Below are positions 8,740 to 19,392 of a DNA stretch of 64,000 nucleotides, piece by piece; position 1 is the stretch's first letter, and every line of letters begins with the position of its first letter. The translations under genes and the position numbers were made by a program. The stretch is from Amycolatopsis acidicola (GTDB taxonomy: Bacteria; Actinomycetota; Actinomycetes; Mycobacteriales; Pseudonocardiaceae): NCBI RefSeq assembly GCF_007713735.2, contig NZ_VMNW02000017.1:62001-126000 (forward strand), in the 5' to 3' direction. The notes beneath the pieces are model-generated. The model worked only from the letters and a program-made list of their open reading frames with translations, was not told where the DNA came from and did no database searches.

Positions 8740-10278
8740 GTGGCGGACAGCTCGCAGTGGTGGCGCAGCGCGGCGATCTACCAGATTTACATCCGCAGTT
8801 TGGCCGACGGCGACGGCGACGGGGTCGGCGATCTAGCCGGAATCCGCTCCCGGTTGCCGTACCTGGAAAGACTCGGCGTCGACGCGTTGTGGATCACGCC
8901 TTGGTACCCGTCCCCGATGGCCGACGGGGGTTATGACGTCGCCGACTACCGGGACATCGACCCGCTGTTCGGCACACTGCGCGAGGCCGAAGCGCTGATC
9001 AGCGAGGCGCACGGGCGCGGCCTGCGCGTGCTGATCGACCTGGTGCCGAACCACACCTCGGACCGGCACCGCTGGTTCCAGGCCGCACTCGCCGCGGGAC
9101 CTGGGTCGCCGGAGCGAGACAGATACATCTTCCGCGACGGCGATGAGCCGCCGAACGACTGGCGGAGCGTGTTCGGCGGTCCGGCGTGGACACAGGTCGG
9201 GGACGGCCAGTGGTACCTGCACCTGTTCGACCCGACCCAGCCGGACCTGAACTGGGCGCATCCCGAGGTGGTCGCGGAGTTCGAGGACATCCTGCGGTTC
9301 TGGCTGGACCGCGGCGTGGACGGCTTTCGTATCGACGTCGCGCACGGCCTGGCGAAGCAGAAAGGGTTGCCGGCGCTGGGAGTTTCCGAACTCGTGCTGC
9401 CGACCGACCGGCTCGACCACCCGCATTGGGACCGGGAGGAGGTGCACGAGATCTACCGGTCGTGGCGCCGGATCAGCGAAGCCTATGGGCCGGACCGGAT
9501 TTTCGTCGCGGAGGCCTGGGTGGCGACCCCCGAGCGGCTGGCCAGATACGTCCGGCCGGACGAGTTGCACACGGCGTTCAACTTCGATTTCCTGCGCTGC
9601 GCCTGGGATGCGGCGAGCCTGCGCGAGGTGATCGACACCAGCCTCGCCGCGATGTCGTCGGTCGGCGCGCCGGCGACGTGGGTGCTGTCGAACCACGATG
9701 TGATCCGCCACGTGACCCGGTATGGCGGCGGGGACCTCGGCCTCCGGCGGGCGCGGGCGGCGCTGTTGCTGATGGATGCGCTGCCCGGGAGCGTGTACCA
9801 CTACCAGGGTGAGGAGCTGGGCCTGGAGGAGGTCGAGGACCTGCCGGAGGAAGTGCTCCAGGATCCGAAGTGGGAACGTTCCGGGCACCAGAACCGAGGT
9901 CGCGACGGCTGCCGGGTTCCCTTGCCCTGGAACGGAAAGCGGCCGCCGTTCGGGTTCAGCACCGGCACGCCGTGGCTGCCACAGCCGGCGCACTGGAGCA
10001 CGTTGACGGCCGAGGCCCAGGACGCCGACGAGAACTCGATGCTCTCCCTGTACCGCGAGGCGCTGCACCAGCGGCGGCAGATCGGTACCGGGGAACTGTC
10101 CTGGGTGGACAGTCCGGACGGCGTGCTGTCCTTCCGCCGCGGCGAGGGTTTCCTGTGTGTGGCCAACCTTTCGCCGGTCCCGTACCCGTTGCCCGAACAC
10201 GAGCGAGTGCTCCTGGCGAGCACCCCGCTCGACAACGGGAAGCTGCCCACCGACACCACCGTGTGGCTCGCGACCTGA
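8740..10278 (+). CDS. GH13 alpha-glucosidase / alpha-amylase family hydrolase
   Basis: A 512-residue cytosolic-looking protein (no signal peptide) with GTG 8740, chosen because VADSSQWWRSAAIYQIYIRS is the normal start of GH13 glucosidases; the ORF is open further upstream. The catalytic triad is visible: nucleophile Asp199 in GFRIDVAHG, acid/base Glu258 in FVAEAW, and transition-state Asp320 in LSNHDV. VLIDLVPNHTS is conserved region I. This class hydrolyses alpha-1,4 or alpha-1,6 oligosaccharides, trehalose or sucrose derivatives inside the cell. No sugar transporter or regulator is adjacent, so the substrate is open. Confidence 0.9.
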   Translation: MADSSQWWRSAAIYQIYIRSLADGDGDGVGDLAGIRSRLPYLERLGVDALWITPWYPSPMADGGYDVADYRDIDPLFGTLREAEALISEAHGRGLRVLIDLVPNHTSDRHRWFQAALAAGPGSPERDRYIFRDGDEPPNDWRSVFGGPAWTQVGDGQWYLHLFDPTQPDLNWAHPEVVAEFEDILRFWLDRGVDGFRIDVAHGLAKQKGLPALGVSELVLPTDRLDHPHWDREEVHEIYRSWRRISEAYGPDRIFVAEAWVATPERLARYVRPDELHTAFNFDFLRCAWDAASLREVIDTSLAAMSSVGAPATWVLSNHDVIRHVTRYGGGDLGLRRARAALLLMDALPGSVYHYQGEELGLEEVEDLPEEVLQDPKWERSGHQNRGRDGCRVPLPWNGKRPPFGFSTGTPWLPQPAHWSTLTAEAQDADENSMLSLYREALHQRRQIGTGELSWVDSPDGVLSFRRGEGFLCVANLSPVPYPLPEHERVLLASTPLDNGKLPTDTTVWLAT

Positions 10279-10322
10279 GTTTTTCCGTCGTGTCGTGGGG
10301 CGGATTGGGTAAGGTCCCGACC

Positions 10323-11570
10323 ATGACGACTCCGGGGGACGGCGGGCAGCCGCAGGGCTATTCGCAAGGACAGCCACAGCGTTATCCACAGGAGCAGCCG
10401 CCCTATCCCCAGCCGGGGACGGGCTCTCACCCCGCCGCACCGAGCGCGGATGGGGGTGCGGGTGCGGGTGCGGGTGCGGGTGCGGGTGCGGGTGCGGGTG
10501 CGCCGCCAGCCTTCCCGGGCCCATCAGGTTATGCAGGGCCGGGCAACCCAGCACCCGGCACCACCGGGGGCGGTGACGCAGGGCCGGGTTATCCAGGGCA
10601 GGCCGCCCCGGGGATGGGCTACTCGGGCCAAGCCGCGCCGGGGATGGGGTATCCCGCGCACCCCCAGCCAGGGACGGGCTATCCGGCGCAGGGTTTCCCC
10701 GGGCAGGGCTATCCGCAGGGCTCCCCCGGTGTTGGCTCTCCGGGGCAGGGTTACCCGACACAGGGTTCTCCAGGAACGGGCTATCCGCCGCCGGGCTCCC
10801 CCGCGCAGGGTTACCCGCCGCAGGGCTCCCTTGGACAGGGCTATCCGCCGCCGGACTCCCCCGCGCAGGGCTATCCGCCGCCGGACTCCCTCGCGCAGGG
10901 CTATCCGCAGGGCTCCCCCGCGCATGGCTCTCCGCAGGGCTTCCCCGCGCAGGGCTCCCCTGGGCAGGGCTATCCGGCACCGGGTGCTCCAGGACTCGGC
11001 TATCCGGCACCGGGCTATGCGGCACAGGGCTACCCGGGGCAGGGCATGCCGTTCAAACCCGGGCCGTTGACGCTGCCGGGGCTCGGCGCGATCCCGGCGG
11101 TTGCCGGGATCGTCCTGATCCTCGTCGGGTTGTTCGCGCTGCCGTGGCTGACGCTCATGGGCCAGACGGACTACTTCACCGACATCACCCAGCTCGCCGC
11201 GGACAGCACCGGCTCTGGTGGCTGGAGCAGCACCTACGCGATCTTCCTCGGTTACCTCGTGGTGTTCGTGCAGCTGGTCAACCCGCTGCCATGGACGCTC
11301 GGTGCCCTGCGCGGGAAGAAATCGGCCTTCCTGCTCAGCGGGATCCGGCGCAAGGACCTCACTCGCGAGAACCTCTGGTGGTACCGGACCGTCTTCGGCT
11401 CACGCGCGACGCTGATGCTCGGCATCCACGTGGCCGGGGTGATCGGCCTGTTCCACAAGGACCTCAGCCTGATCGGCGCGGGCGCCTGGCTGGTGCTCGT
11501 CGGCAGTGTGCTCGTGGCCGCCGGTGCCTTCGTCGGGCCGCGGGTCACGGCGCATATGCCTCCAGGTTGA
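10323..11570 (+). CDS. Pro/Gly/Gln-rich membrane protein with low-complexity N-terminus
   Basis: A 415-residue protein. Residues 1 to about 245 are low complexity, built of GYPxQGSP-like units and one run of alternating Gly-Ala encoded by eight exact GGTGCG hexamers. The C-terminal ~165 residues contain about four hydrophobic segments, beginning AIPAVAGIVLILVGLFALPW. This layout (cytoplasmic Pro/Gln-rich arm plus small membrane domain) is common in actinomycetes, but the function is unknown. Antisense ORFs through the repeats are shadows. The 3' end overlaps the transposase-like gene on the other strand by 26 bp. Confidence 0.8.
   Translation: MTTPGDGGQPQGYSQGQPQRYPQEQPPYPQPGTGSHPAAPSADGGAGAGAGAGAGAGAGAPPAFPGPSGYAGPGNPAPGTTGGGDAGPGYPGQAAPGMGYSGQAAPGMGYPAHPQPGTGYPAQGFPGQGYPQGSPGVGSPGQGYPTQGSPGTGYPPPGSPAQGYPPQGSLGQGYPPPDSPAQGYPPPDSLAQGYPQGSPAHGSPQGFPAQGSPGQGYPAPGAPGLGYPAPGYAAQGYPGQGMPFKPGPLTLPGLGAIPAVAGIVLILVGLFALPWLTLMGQTDYFTDITQLAADSTGSGGWSSTYAIFLGYLVVFVQLVNPLPWTLGALRGKKSAFLLSGIRRKDLTRENLWWYRTVFGSRATLMLGIHVAGVIGLFHKDLSLIGAGAWLVLVGSVLVAAGAFVGPRVTAHMPPG
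10455..10502 (+). repeat. Eight tandem GGTGCG hexamers
   Basis: A perfect 48-bp microsatellite in frame inside the low-complexity gene, encoding alternating Gly and Ala. Gain or loss of units keeps the frame, so the length may vary between strains. Confidence 0.9.
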
Positions 11571-13116
11571 ACAACTCGAACAACTGCCGCTGACTCCCAC
11601 TCAGCGACGTGAGCACCCGCCGCGTCCGCGGGCGCCCGCCGGTGGACGGATACCGCAGCACCGTCTCCCCGATCCGCGAAAGCTGCTCGAGCAGCTCCCG
11701 CACGGAAAGGTCGAGACCGGCGCGGTCGGCCTCCTGCCGCATGAGGTGGGTAACCGCCGCCGCCAGTGTGCTCACCAGCGAGTGCACGGCGATCCGCTGC
11801 TCCGTCCAGTCCCACCGCGGCGCCGGCGCGGCGACGAACGAACCGTGGAACATCCGGAACGTCGAATCCAGGTGGTAGCGCGCCCGGTACGCGGTGATCA
11901 CGTCCAGCACCGACCAGTCGTCGTGATCAGTCACCAGTAACTGCTTTCCGAACAGCTCCTCGTCCAGCCGCGCGCGGGCGGCTTCGTCGATCCGATACTC
12001 CAACCGCAGCTCACCGGGCTTACCGCCGGTCAGCCGCGCTGTCAGAACCCTGTCCACCCAGCGCACCCGCGTGATCCGGGCGAGCTCGGTGAGCAGCTGT
12101 TCCCTGGTGCGCCGGTTGGTGCCCGCCTCCAGTGCGAGCGCCAGACCGTCGAGCTGCCGGGTGGCCGTGCTCAACGCCTGCGCGAACCCCCGAACCTGAG
12201 CGGCGTGCAACCGCGCTGAATGGGTGAGCACAACCCGCCGCCGCACCCCGGACACCGTCGCGTGCGTGTCGAGCGCCGTCAGCCCCGCGAACCGGTCCGG
12301 ATCCACCGGCCGCCGCACCGAGGCGGGACGGACGAGCAGCTCCGGAAAGTCCGCGAGTGGCAAGGCACCGACGAAATGGCGCCCCGCGTCCAGGTCCAGC
12401 TGCGCCTGCTGCCCGGCGTCGAACACCACGGTGACCTCACCGCGATGCCGTGCCGCGAGCCGCGACGCGGCCACCCCGAACGGCACACCTCGTTGGTAGA
12501 CATGGGACACGAGCGGGATGGCGCCATCCCTCGTGACCACCGCGCTGAGCCCGGCCAGCGCCGCGTCCGCGGTGTCCGATTCGGCGTAGGTAGCGAAGTT
12601 CGGGATGTCCACCGCCAGCGTGACCGGCGCGTCGAGCCGGATGTGGGAGACCACCTCCTCCTCGATCCGCTCCAGCTGGGTCCGGGTCAGCCTTCTGGTC
12701 ACCTGCCAGAACTGCTCATCCCGCACCGTTTCCGCCGCGAACCTCGGCCGGATGAACCGCTCCGCCGCTGTCTCGGCCCACCAGTCCGCCAACGTCGCAC
12801 ACGGCGCGACGGCCCGCTGCAGCACGGCCAACGCGAGGTACCTGCCGACGGAAACCTTGCGCCGTCCCACGATTTCGTCGATCGCGGGCGCCACCTGGAG
12901 TCGCTCCAGGGTGCCCCAGACCGCGGCCGAATCACCGAAGGTCAGCTGCCGGGTGGACTCCGGCATCCCGCCGCCACCGTCGACCGCCGCCGCGATCTCC
13001 TCGGCCGAACCGAGGTAGCGCTGCGCCACGATCCGGGGCCGCCCGTCCACCCTCGCCGACTCGACGAAGTAGTAGTAGGTCCGCCCGTTGATCCGCTTGC
13101 CGACCACCGATCCCAC
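11545..13116 (-). CDS. IS1634-like transposase-family protein, possibly domesticated
   Basis: A 523-residue protein with GTG start at 13116. The N-terminal TYYYFVESARVDGRPRIVAQRYLGS and the overall layout match IS1634-type DDE transposases. Candidate catalytic residues are Asp170 (TLAVDIPNF) and Asp233 (VVFDAGQQ). In the C-terminal block YRARYHLDSTFRMF, the position normally Glu is Asp417 and the following Lys is replaced by His. No terminal inverted repeats or target duplications were found around the gene, which directly abuts its neighbours and has ordinary GC. Both points suggest a resident, perhaps inactive or repurposed, copy. The very long antisense frame on the same strand, reaching 17963, is not a gene. 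Confidence 0.75.
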   Translation of the reverse strand: MGSVVGKRINGRTYYYFVESARVDGRPRIVAQRYLGSAEEIAAAVDGGGGMPESTRQLTFGDSAAVWGTLERLQVAPAIDEIVGRRKVSVGRYLALAVLQRAVAPCATLADWWAETAAERFIRPRFAAETVRDEQFWQVTRRLTRTQLERIEEEVVSHIRLDAPVTLAVDIPNFATYAESDTADAALAGLSAVVTRDGAIPLVSHVYQRGVPFGVAASRLAARHRGEVTVVFDAGQQAQLDLDAGRHFVGALPLADFPELLVRPASVRRPVDPDRFAGLTALDTHATVSGVRRRVVLTHSARLHAAQVRGFAQALSTATRQLDGLALALEAGTNRRTREQLLTELARITRVRWVDRVLTARLTGGKPGELRLEYRIDEAARARLDEELFGKQLLVTDHDDWSVLDVITAYRARYHLDSTFRMFHGSFVAAPAPRWDWTEQRIAVHSLVSTLAAAVTHLMRQEADRAGLDLSVRELLEQLSRIGETVLRYPSTGGRPRTRRVLTSLSGSQRQLFELFNLEAYAP

Positions 13117-13262
13117 ACTTTAGGTAATACACATGCCCGGCTCCCGGCGCAACGAGATCGATATCGCTGAGCTGCGGAAACACCGCGACAGCCGGGGCGC
13201 GCGGACAGGATCACCTGAGCGGTCATGGAGATGCCCCGCTCGGCGGACCTACCGTTTGCTGC

Positions 13263-15851
13263 ATGGCTTCCGCTGATCAGCAGGACCGTCCGACAGCCTC
13301 CGCGATGCGCCGCGCGCTGGCCCGCGCACGCGACGGCAAGGCGCTGGACATCGCCGAGGCGACCGTCCTGCTGCACGCCCGCGACGAAGATCTCGACACG
13401 CTTTCCGAGCACGCTTCCCGTATCCGCGACGCCGGCCTCGCCGCGGTCGGCAGGGAAGGCGTGATCACCTACAGCCGCAAGGTGTTCATCCCACTCACCC
13501 GGCTGTGCCGCGACCGTTGCGGCTACTGCACCTTCGCCACCGTTCCCGGCAAGGTGGACGCGCCTTTCCTTTCGCCGGACGAGGTGCTGGCGATCGCCCG
13601 GGAGGGCGCGGCGATGGGCTGCAAGGAAGCGCTGTTCACGCTCGGCGACCGTCCCGAGGACAGGTGGAAGGCCGCGCGCGAATGGCTCGACGCCCACGGC
13701 TACGACGACACGCTCTCCTACGTGCGCGCCATGTCGATTCTGGTGCTGGAAGAGACCGGACTGCTCCCGCACCTGAACCCGGGTGTGCTGACCTGGCAGG
13801 ACCTCCAGCGGCTCAAGCCGGTCTCCCCGTCGATGGGGATGATGCTGGAGACCACGGCGACCCGGCTGTGGAGCGAGCGCGGCGGACCGCATTACGGCTC
13901 GCCGGACAAGGACCCGGCCGTCCGGCTGCGCGTGCTCGAGGACGCTGGGCGCAACTCGGTGCCGTTCACCACCGGGATCCTCATCGGGATCGGCGAGAAC
14001 TACGAGGAACGCGCGGACGCCCTGTTCGCCATCCGGAAGTCGGCGCGGACCTACGGCGGCATCCAGGAGGTGATCGTGCAGAACTTCCGTGCCAAGCCGG
14101 ACACGAAGATGCGCGCCACCCCCGACGCCGACCTCCAGGAGCTGGCCGCCACGATCGCGGTCGCCCGGCTCGTGCTCGGCCCGAAGATGCGGATCCAGGC
14201 CCCGCCCAACCTCATCGGCCGGCAGTACGAGCAGATGGTGCGGGCCGGTATCGACGACTGGGGCGGCGTTTCCCCGCTCACCCCGGACCACGTGAACCCG
14301 GAGCGCGCCTGGCCGCAGATCGACGAGCTGGCCCGGCAGACCGCGGCCGCGGGCTTCGAGCTGCGTGAGCGGCTGGCCATCTATCCGGAGTACATCCTGG
14401 CCGGCGAACCCTGGCTGGACCCGCGGGTGGCCGGGCACGTGGCCGCGCTGGCGGATCCGGAAACCGGGCTCGCCAACGACGTGAACCCACAGGGCAGCCC
14501 ATGGCAGGAGCCGGACGGCGGCTGGCAGGAGCAGGGCCGCACCGAGCTGCACGTCGAGGTGGACACCATCGGCCGCACCGGGGACCGCCGCAGTGACTTC
14601 GACTCCGTCTACGGCGACTGGAACGAACTCGCGGAGAAGGTGCCGAGCGCGCCGCGGCGGATGGACGCGGACATCGCGGCCGCGCTGCGCCGCGCCGAGC
14701 AGGATCCGGCCGGACTGTCCGATGAGGACGCTCTCGCTCTGCTCCACGCCGACGGCGCCGAACTCGACGCGCTCACCGAACTCGCGGACGGGCTGCGCCG
14801 GGAAACGGTGGGCGACGACGTGACCTTCGTGGTCACACGGAACATCAACTTCACCAACGTCTGCTACACCGGCTGCCGGTTCTGCGCCTTCGCGCAGCGC
14901 CGCACCGACGCCGACGCCTACACCCTTTCGCTGTCCCAGGTGGGCGACCGGGTGGACCAGGCATGGGAAGCCGGGGCGACGGAGATCTGCATGCAGGGCG
15001 GTATCCACCCGGACATGCCGGGCACCGCGTACTTCGACCTCGCGCAGGAGGTCAAGCGGCGGCAGCCGGACATCCACCTGCACTCGTACAGCCCGATGGA
15101 GGTCGTCAACGGCGCTTCGCGGACCAATCTGTCCATCCGGGACTGGCTGACCAAGGCACACGAGTCCGGTGTGGACTCGCTGCCGGGCACCGCCGCGGAG
15201 ATCCTCGACGACGACATCCGCTGGGTGCTCACCAAGGGCAAGCTGCCGACATCCAGCTGGATCGAGGTGGTCAGCACCGCGCACGAGCTCGGCATCCCGA
15301 CCACGTCGACCATGATGTACGGGCACGTGGACACGCCGGCGCACTGGGTGGGCCACATCAAGCTGATCGCGCAGCTGCAGCGCCGGGCGCTGGAACGGAC
15401 CGGGAAACGCGGGTTCACCGAGTTCGTGCTGCTGCCGTTCATCCACCAGAACGCGCCGATCTACCTGGCGGGCCTCGCCCGCCCGGGCACGACGGTGCGC
15501 GAGAACCGTGCGGTGCACGCGCTCGCGCGCATCCTGTTGCACGGTCTGATCGACAACATTCAGTGCTCGTGGGTGAAACTCGGCGAGGACACGTGTCGCG
15601 CGGTGCTGAACGGTGGCGTCAACGACCTCGGCGGAACGCTGATGGAAGAGACGATCAGCCGGATGGCCGGCGCTGGCAACGGCTCCTACAAGACGATCAG
15701 CGATCTCGAAGCGATGGTGGAGCCGCTCGGGCGTCAGCTGGTGCAGCGCACGACTTCCTACGGCAGGCCGAGCGCGGAACGTGTCGCCGCGGCCCGCTTG
15801 AGTGACGGGGTGGCTGCCGCGGTGCGCAATCCACTGCCGATCGTGGGCTGA
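13263..15851 (+). CDS. fbiC: Bifunctional FO synthase, coenzyme F420 biosynthesis
   Basis: An 862-residue protein with two radical-SAM halves (CofG + CofH), the normal actinobacterial FbiC length. The first cluster motif is C82-x3-C86-x2-C89 (CRDRCGYC); the second is C534-x3-C538-x2-C541 (CYTGCRFC). It joins tyrosine and a 5-amino-6-ribitylaminouracil derivative to make the deazaflavin FO, the chromophore of F420. The ATG at 13263 follows the intergenic gap with no competing upstream start. The other F420 genes (fbiA, fbiB, fbiD) are not in this window; in actinobacteria fbiC is often separate. F420-dependent LLM or FDOR enzymes elsewhere in the genome are expected. Confidence 0.97.
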   Translation: MASADQQDRPTASAMRRALARARDGKALDIAEATVLLHARDEDLDTLSEHASRIRDAGLAAVGREGVITYSRKVFIPLTRLCRDRCGYCTFATVPGKVDAPFLSPDEVLAIAREGAAMGCKEALFTLGDRPEDRWKAAREWLDAHGYDDTLSYVRAMSILVLEETGLLPHLNPGVLTWQDLQRLKPVSPSMGMMLETTATRLWSERGGPHYGSPDKDPAVRLRVLEDAGRNSVPFTTGILIGIGENYEERADALFAIRKSARTYGGIQEVIVQNFRAKPDTKMRATPDADLQELAATIAVARLVLGPKMRIQAPPNLIGRQYEQMVRAGIDDWGGVSPLTPDHVNPERAWPQIDELARQTAAAGFELRERLAIYPEYILAGEPWLDPRVAGHVAALADPETGLANDVNPQGSPWQEPDGGWQEQGRTELHVEVDTIGRTGDRRSDFDSVYGDWNELAEKVPSAPRRMDADIAAALRRAEQDPAGLSDEDALALLHADGAELDALTELADGLRRETVGDDVTFVVTRNINFTNVCYTGCRFCAFAQRRTDADAYTLSLSQVGDRVDQAWEAGATEICMQGGIHPDMPGTAYFDLAQEVKRRQPDIHLHSYSPMEVVNGASRTNLSIRDWLTKAHESGVDSLPGTAAEILDDDIRWVLTKGKLPTSSWIEVVSTAHELGIPTTSTMMYGHVDTPAHWVGHIKLIAQLQRRALERTGKRGFTEFVLLPFIHQNAPIYLAGLARPGTTVRENRAVHALARILLHGLIDNIQCSWVKLGEDTCRAVLNGGVNDLGGTLMEETISRMAGAGNGSYKTISDLEAMVEPLGRQLVQRTTSYGRPSAERVAAARLSDGVAAAVRNPLPIVG

Positions 15852-15938
15852 GCCCAGGGTTCTCCGGACCGGAACCTTCCAGCCTGTGTCCGCTGTCACA
15901 TAGGCTGGAAACCCAGTGCCGACTCCAGGAGGCCAAAG

Positions 15939-17771
<1,833 letters not shown>

Positions 17772-18073
17772 TTCCCGCATCGCCTGGAAAAGCTGTGCCG
17801 CCACCAGGACCAGCAGGGTCCACAAAGGACGAAGACAGCTCCGGGCGCCGCGGGGAGCACGCAAGACGGGGTTCACGAGATCCATCGTGGCCACAACGGA
17901 GCCCCGACCGCACAACTTTTTCGCCGCCTGTGGACAACACGCCGTGTTCCCGGAGTTGTCCACAGGCAGCGCAATTCAGCCTTGACAAACAAGGCGAACC
18001 CGGATAACCGCAACCCCGGACAGCCGGTTTCCGGACGATCCCCGGACCCGGAAGCCGTGCTGTCCGGGGTTGG
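17772..18073. other. 302-bp gap between convergent genes
   Basis: No ORF with coding character is present. The only strong structure is the inverted DnaA-box pair described separately. A second, weaker GC-rich repeat (CCGGACAGCCGG.. with ..GTCCGGGG) lies near 18015-18070 and may help terminate the SDR transcript. Confidence 0.6.
17927..17966. promoter_or_regulatory. Inverted pair of DnaA-box-like sequences
   Basis: CCTGTGGACAAC and GTTGTCCACAGG form a perfect 12-bp inverted repeat with 16 bases between the arms. Each arm contains TTGTCCACA, which corresponds to the Streptomyces-type DnaA box known from high-GC actinomycetes. The pair sits between two convergent genes, so it could also fold as a terminator hairpin, although the 16-base loop is long for that. 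It may be a DnaA titration or regulatory site; it is not an origin, since no box cluster, dnaA or dnaN is nearby. Confidence 0.55.
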
Positions 18074-18988
18074 TCAGGCGGTGCGAAGCGGACTGGACGT
18101 GCTTTCCGTCCACTTGCGCAACCGGGGCGGGACGCGCTTCTCCAGACCATAAGGCTCCAGATGCGCGGAAAAGACTTCGTCGAACGCGCGCCGCACGGTT
18201 TCGGTGTCCCAGGTCTGGCGTTCCAGTATCGGCGCCTTCAAATAGGGCTGGCCCATGATGTGCAGCTGCGGTCCGTTGCACCGAACCAGCTGCCCGGTGA
18301 TTCCCTCGGCATTGTCCGAAAGCAGGAACAGGACCAGCGGCGCGATCCGGGACGGCGTCCGATCCGGCGGGCAGCTGCGCAGGGACCGCTCCGATTTCCA
18401 GACCATCCTGGTGTGCGCGAGCGGGCAGATCGCGTTGACCCTGATCCCGATCTCCTCCAGGTCCAGCGCCCAGGAATAGGTCAGTGAAGCCACCGCGCCC
18501 TTGCTCGCCGAATAAACGCCGAGCTTGCGCTGGCCGAGCGACGCTCCGGAAGAGACATTGACGATCGCTCCGCCGTGTCCCTGTTCCCGCATAGCCTTGA
18601 CGGCGGCGATGCCGGTGTACATCACTCCCAGCACGTTGACTTCCACCAGCTCGCGGACCTGTTCGGCCTCCTCCTGCCACGGCAGCGCCTCGTAGTTGAG
18701 GCCCGCGTTGTTGACCAGCCCGTCGATCGCGCCGAACTCGTCCACACACAACTGGACCAGCGCGGACGCCTGGGCTGGATCGGTCACGGTGTGTCCACTG
18801 GCGACAGCGGAACCGCCGTAAGCACGAATGTTGCCGGCGGTGCGCTCCGCCAGTTCGAGATCGACATCGTTCACCACCACCCGGCAGCCGGCCTGGGCCA
18901 GGTGCACCGCGAACGATTCGCCGAGGCCACGCCCGGCCCCCGTCACCACCACTGCCCGCCCGTTCAGGCCCGCCAGCTCCATATTCAT
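18074..18988 (-). CDS. Short-chain dehydrogenase/reductase
   Basis: A 304-residue SDR. The start is ATG 18988 (GGGGAG eight bases upstream); a GTG at 18997 is possible, and the longer ORF to 19144 lacks support. It shows the cofactor motif TGAGRGLG, the NNAG strand (GLVNNAGLNY), a catalytic Ser region (NVSSGAS) and YSASK. The C-terminal ~60 residues after the usual SDR core are longer than typical and contain an Arg-rich end. The NAD(P) preference is unresolved: the residue after the second strand is Asp (NDVD), which favours NAD. The substrate is unknown. It converges on the acyl-CoA ligase gene. Confidence 0.87.
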   Translation of the reverse strand: MNMELAGLNGRAVVVTGAGRGLGESFAVHLAQAGCRVVVNDVDLELAERTAGNIRAYGGSAVASGHTVTDPAQASALVQLCVDEFGAIDGLVNNAGLNYEALPWQEEAEQVRELVEVNVLGVMYTGIAAVKAMREQGHGGAIVNVSSGASLGQRKLGVYSASKGAVASLTYSWALDLEEIGIRVNAICPLAHTRMVWKSERSLRSCPPDRTPSRIAPLVLFLLSDNAEGITGQLVRCNGPQLHIMGQPYLKAPILERQTWDTETVRRAFDEVFSAHLEPYGLEKRVPPRLRKWTESTSSPLRTA

Positions 18989-19392
18989 CGTGTCCACTCC
19001 CCACTGGCCGGCCCCGACGCAGCCCTGTCCTCGGCTCCACCGGCCTCGGCCCCAGTCTTCGCCCTCCCCACACCGTTGAGACGGAGCTGACGACGAGCGG
19101 TCAGCTCGTTGCGCCGAACGAGTGAGCGATGACCAGTGGGACATACTCTCCGACCGGTCAGCGGCACTCCCGGTATCCGCCGTTCGTCGTAGCCCGAACC
19201 GTTGCTTTTACCACCGGATGGGCCCAAACCCGGGCTACCGTCGTGCTGTGACTGTTCGCTTCCGGGCTGTAAGCGGCATACTGACTGTTGTCTTTCCTGT
19301 CGGTTGGGTGAGTGCCCATACCCGGTACCCCACGGCAGACGACAGAATGCGTGGACGCGGTGCGTTCACCCGGTAGGGGGGAGTAGGGACGG
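18989..19392. other. 404-bp divergent intergenic region
   Basis: It separates the SDR (minus strand) and the MFS gene (plus strand), so it should hold both promoters. CGGTCAGC occurs twice in direct orientation (19098-19105 and 19155-19162). I could not assign -35/-10 pairs with confidence. An 84-codon ORF at 19122 lacks an RBS and coding character. Confidence 0.5.

Noticed and set aside
8833-11025. Minus-strand 730-codon ORF with SPAxGSP-like repeats
   Set aside because: It is the reverse complement of the GH13 gene and the low-complexity membrane-protein gene; the repeats are a mirror of the real coding repeats.
11545-13116. Complete insertion sequence
   Set aside because: No terminal inverted repeats or target duplications were found, and the ORF end overlaps the neighbouring gene.
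17927-17966. Chromosomal origin
   Set aside because: Only two DnaA boxes, no AT-rich unwinding element, and no dnaA, dnaN or rpmH nearby.
19122-19376. 84-codon plus-strand ORF in the SDR/MFS gap
   Set aside because: No SD and no coding character; it would occupy the divergent promoter region.
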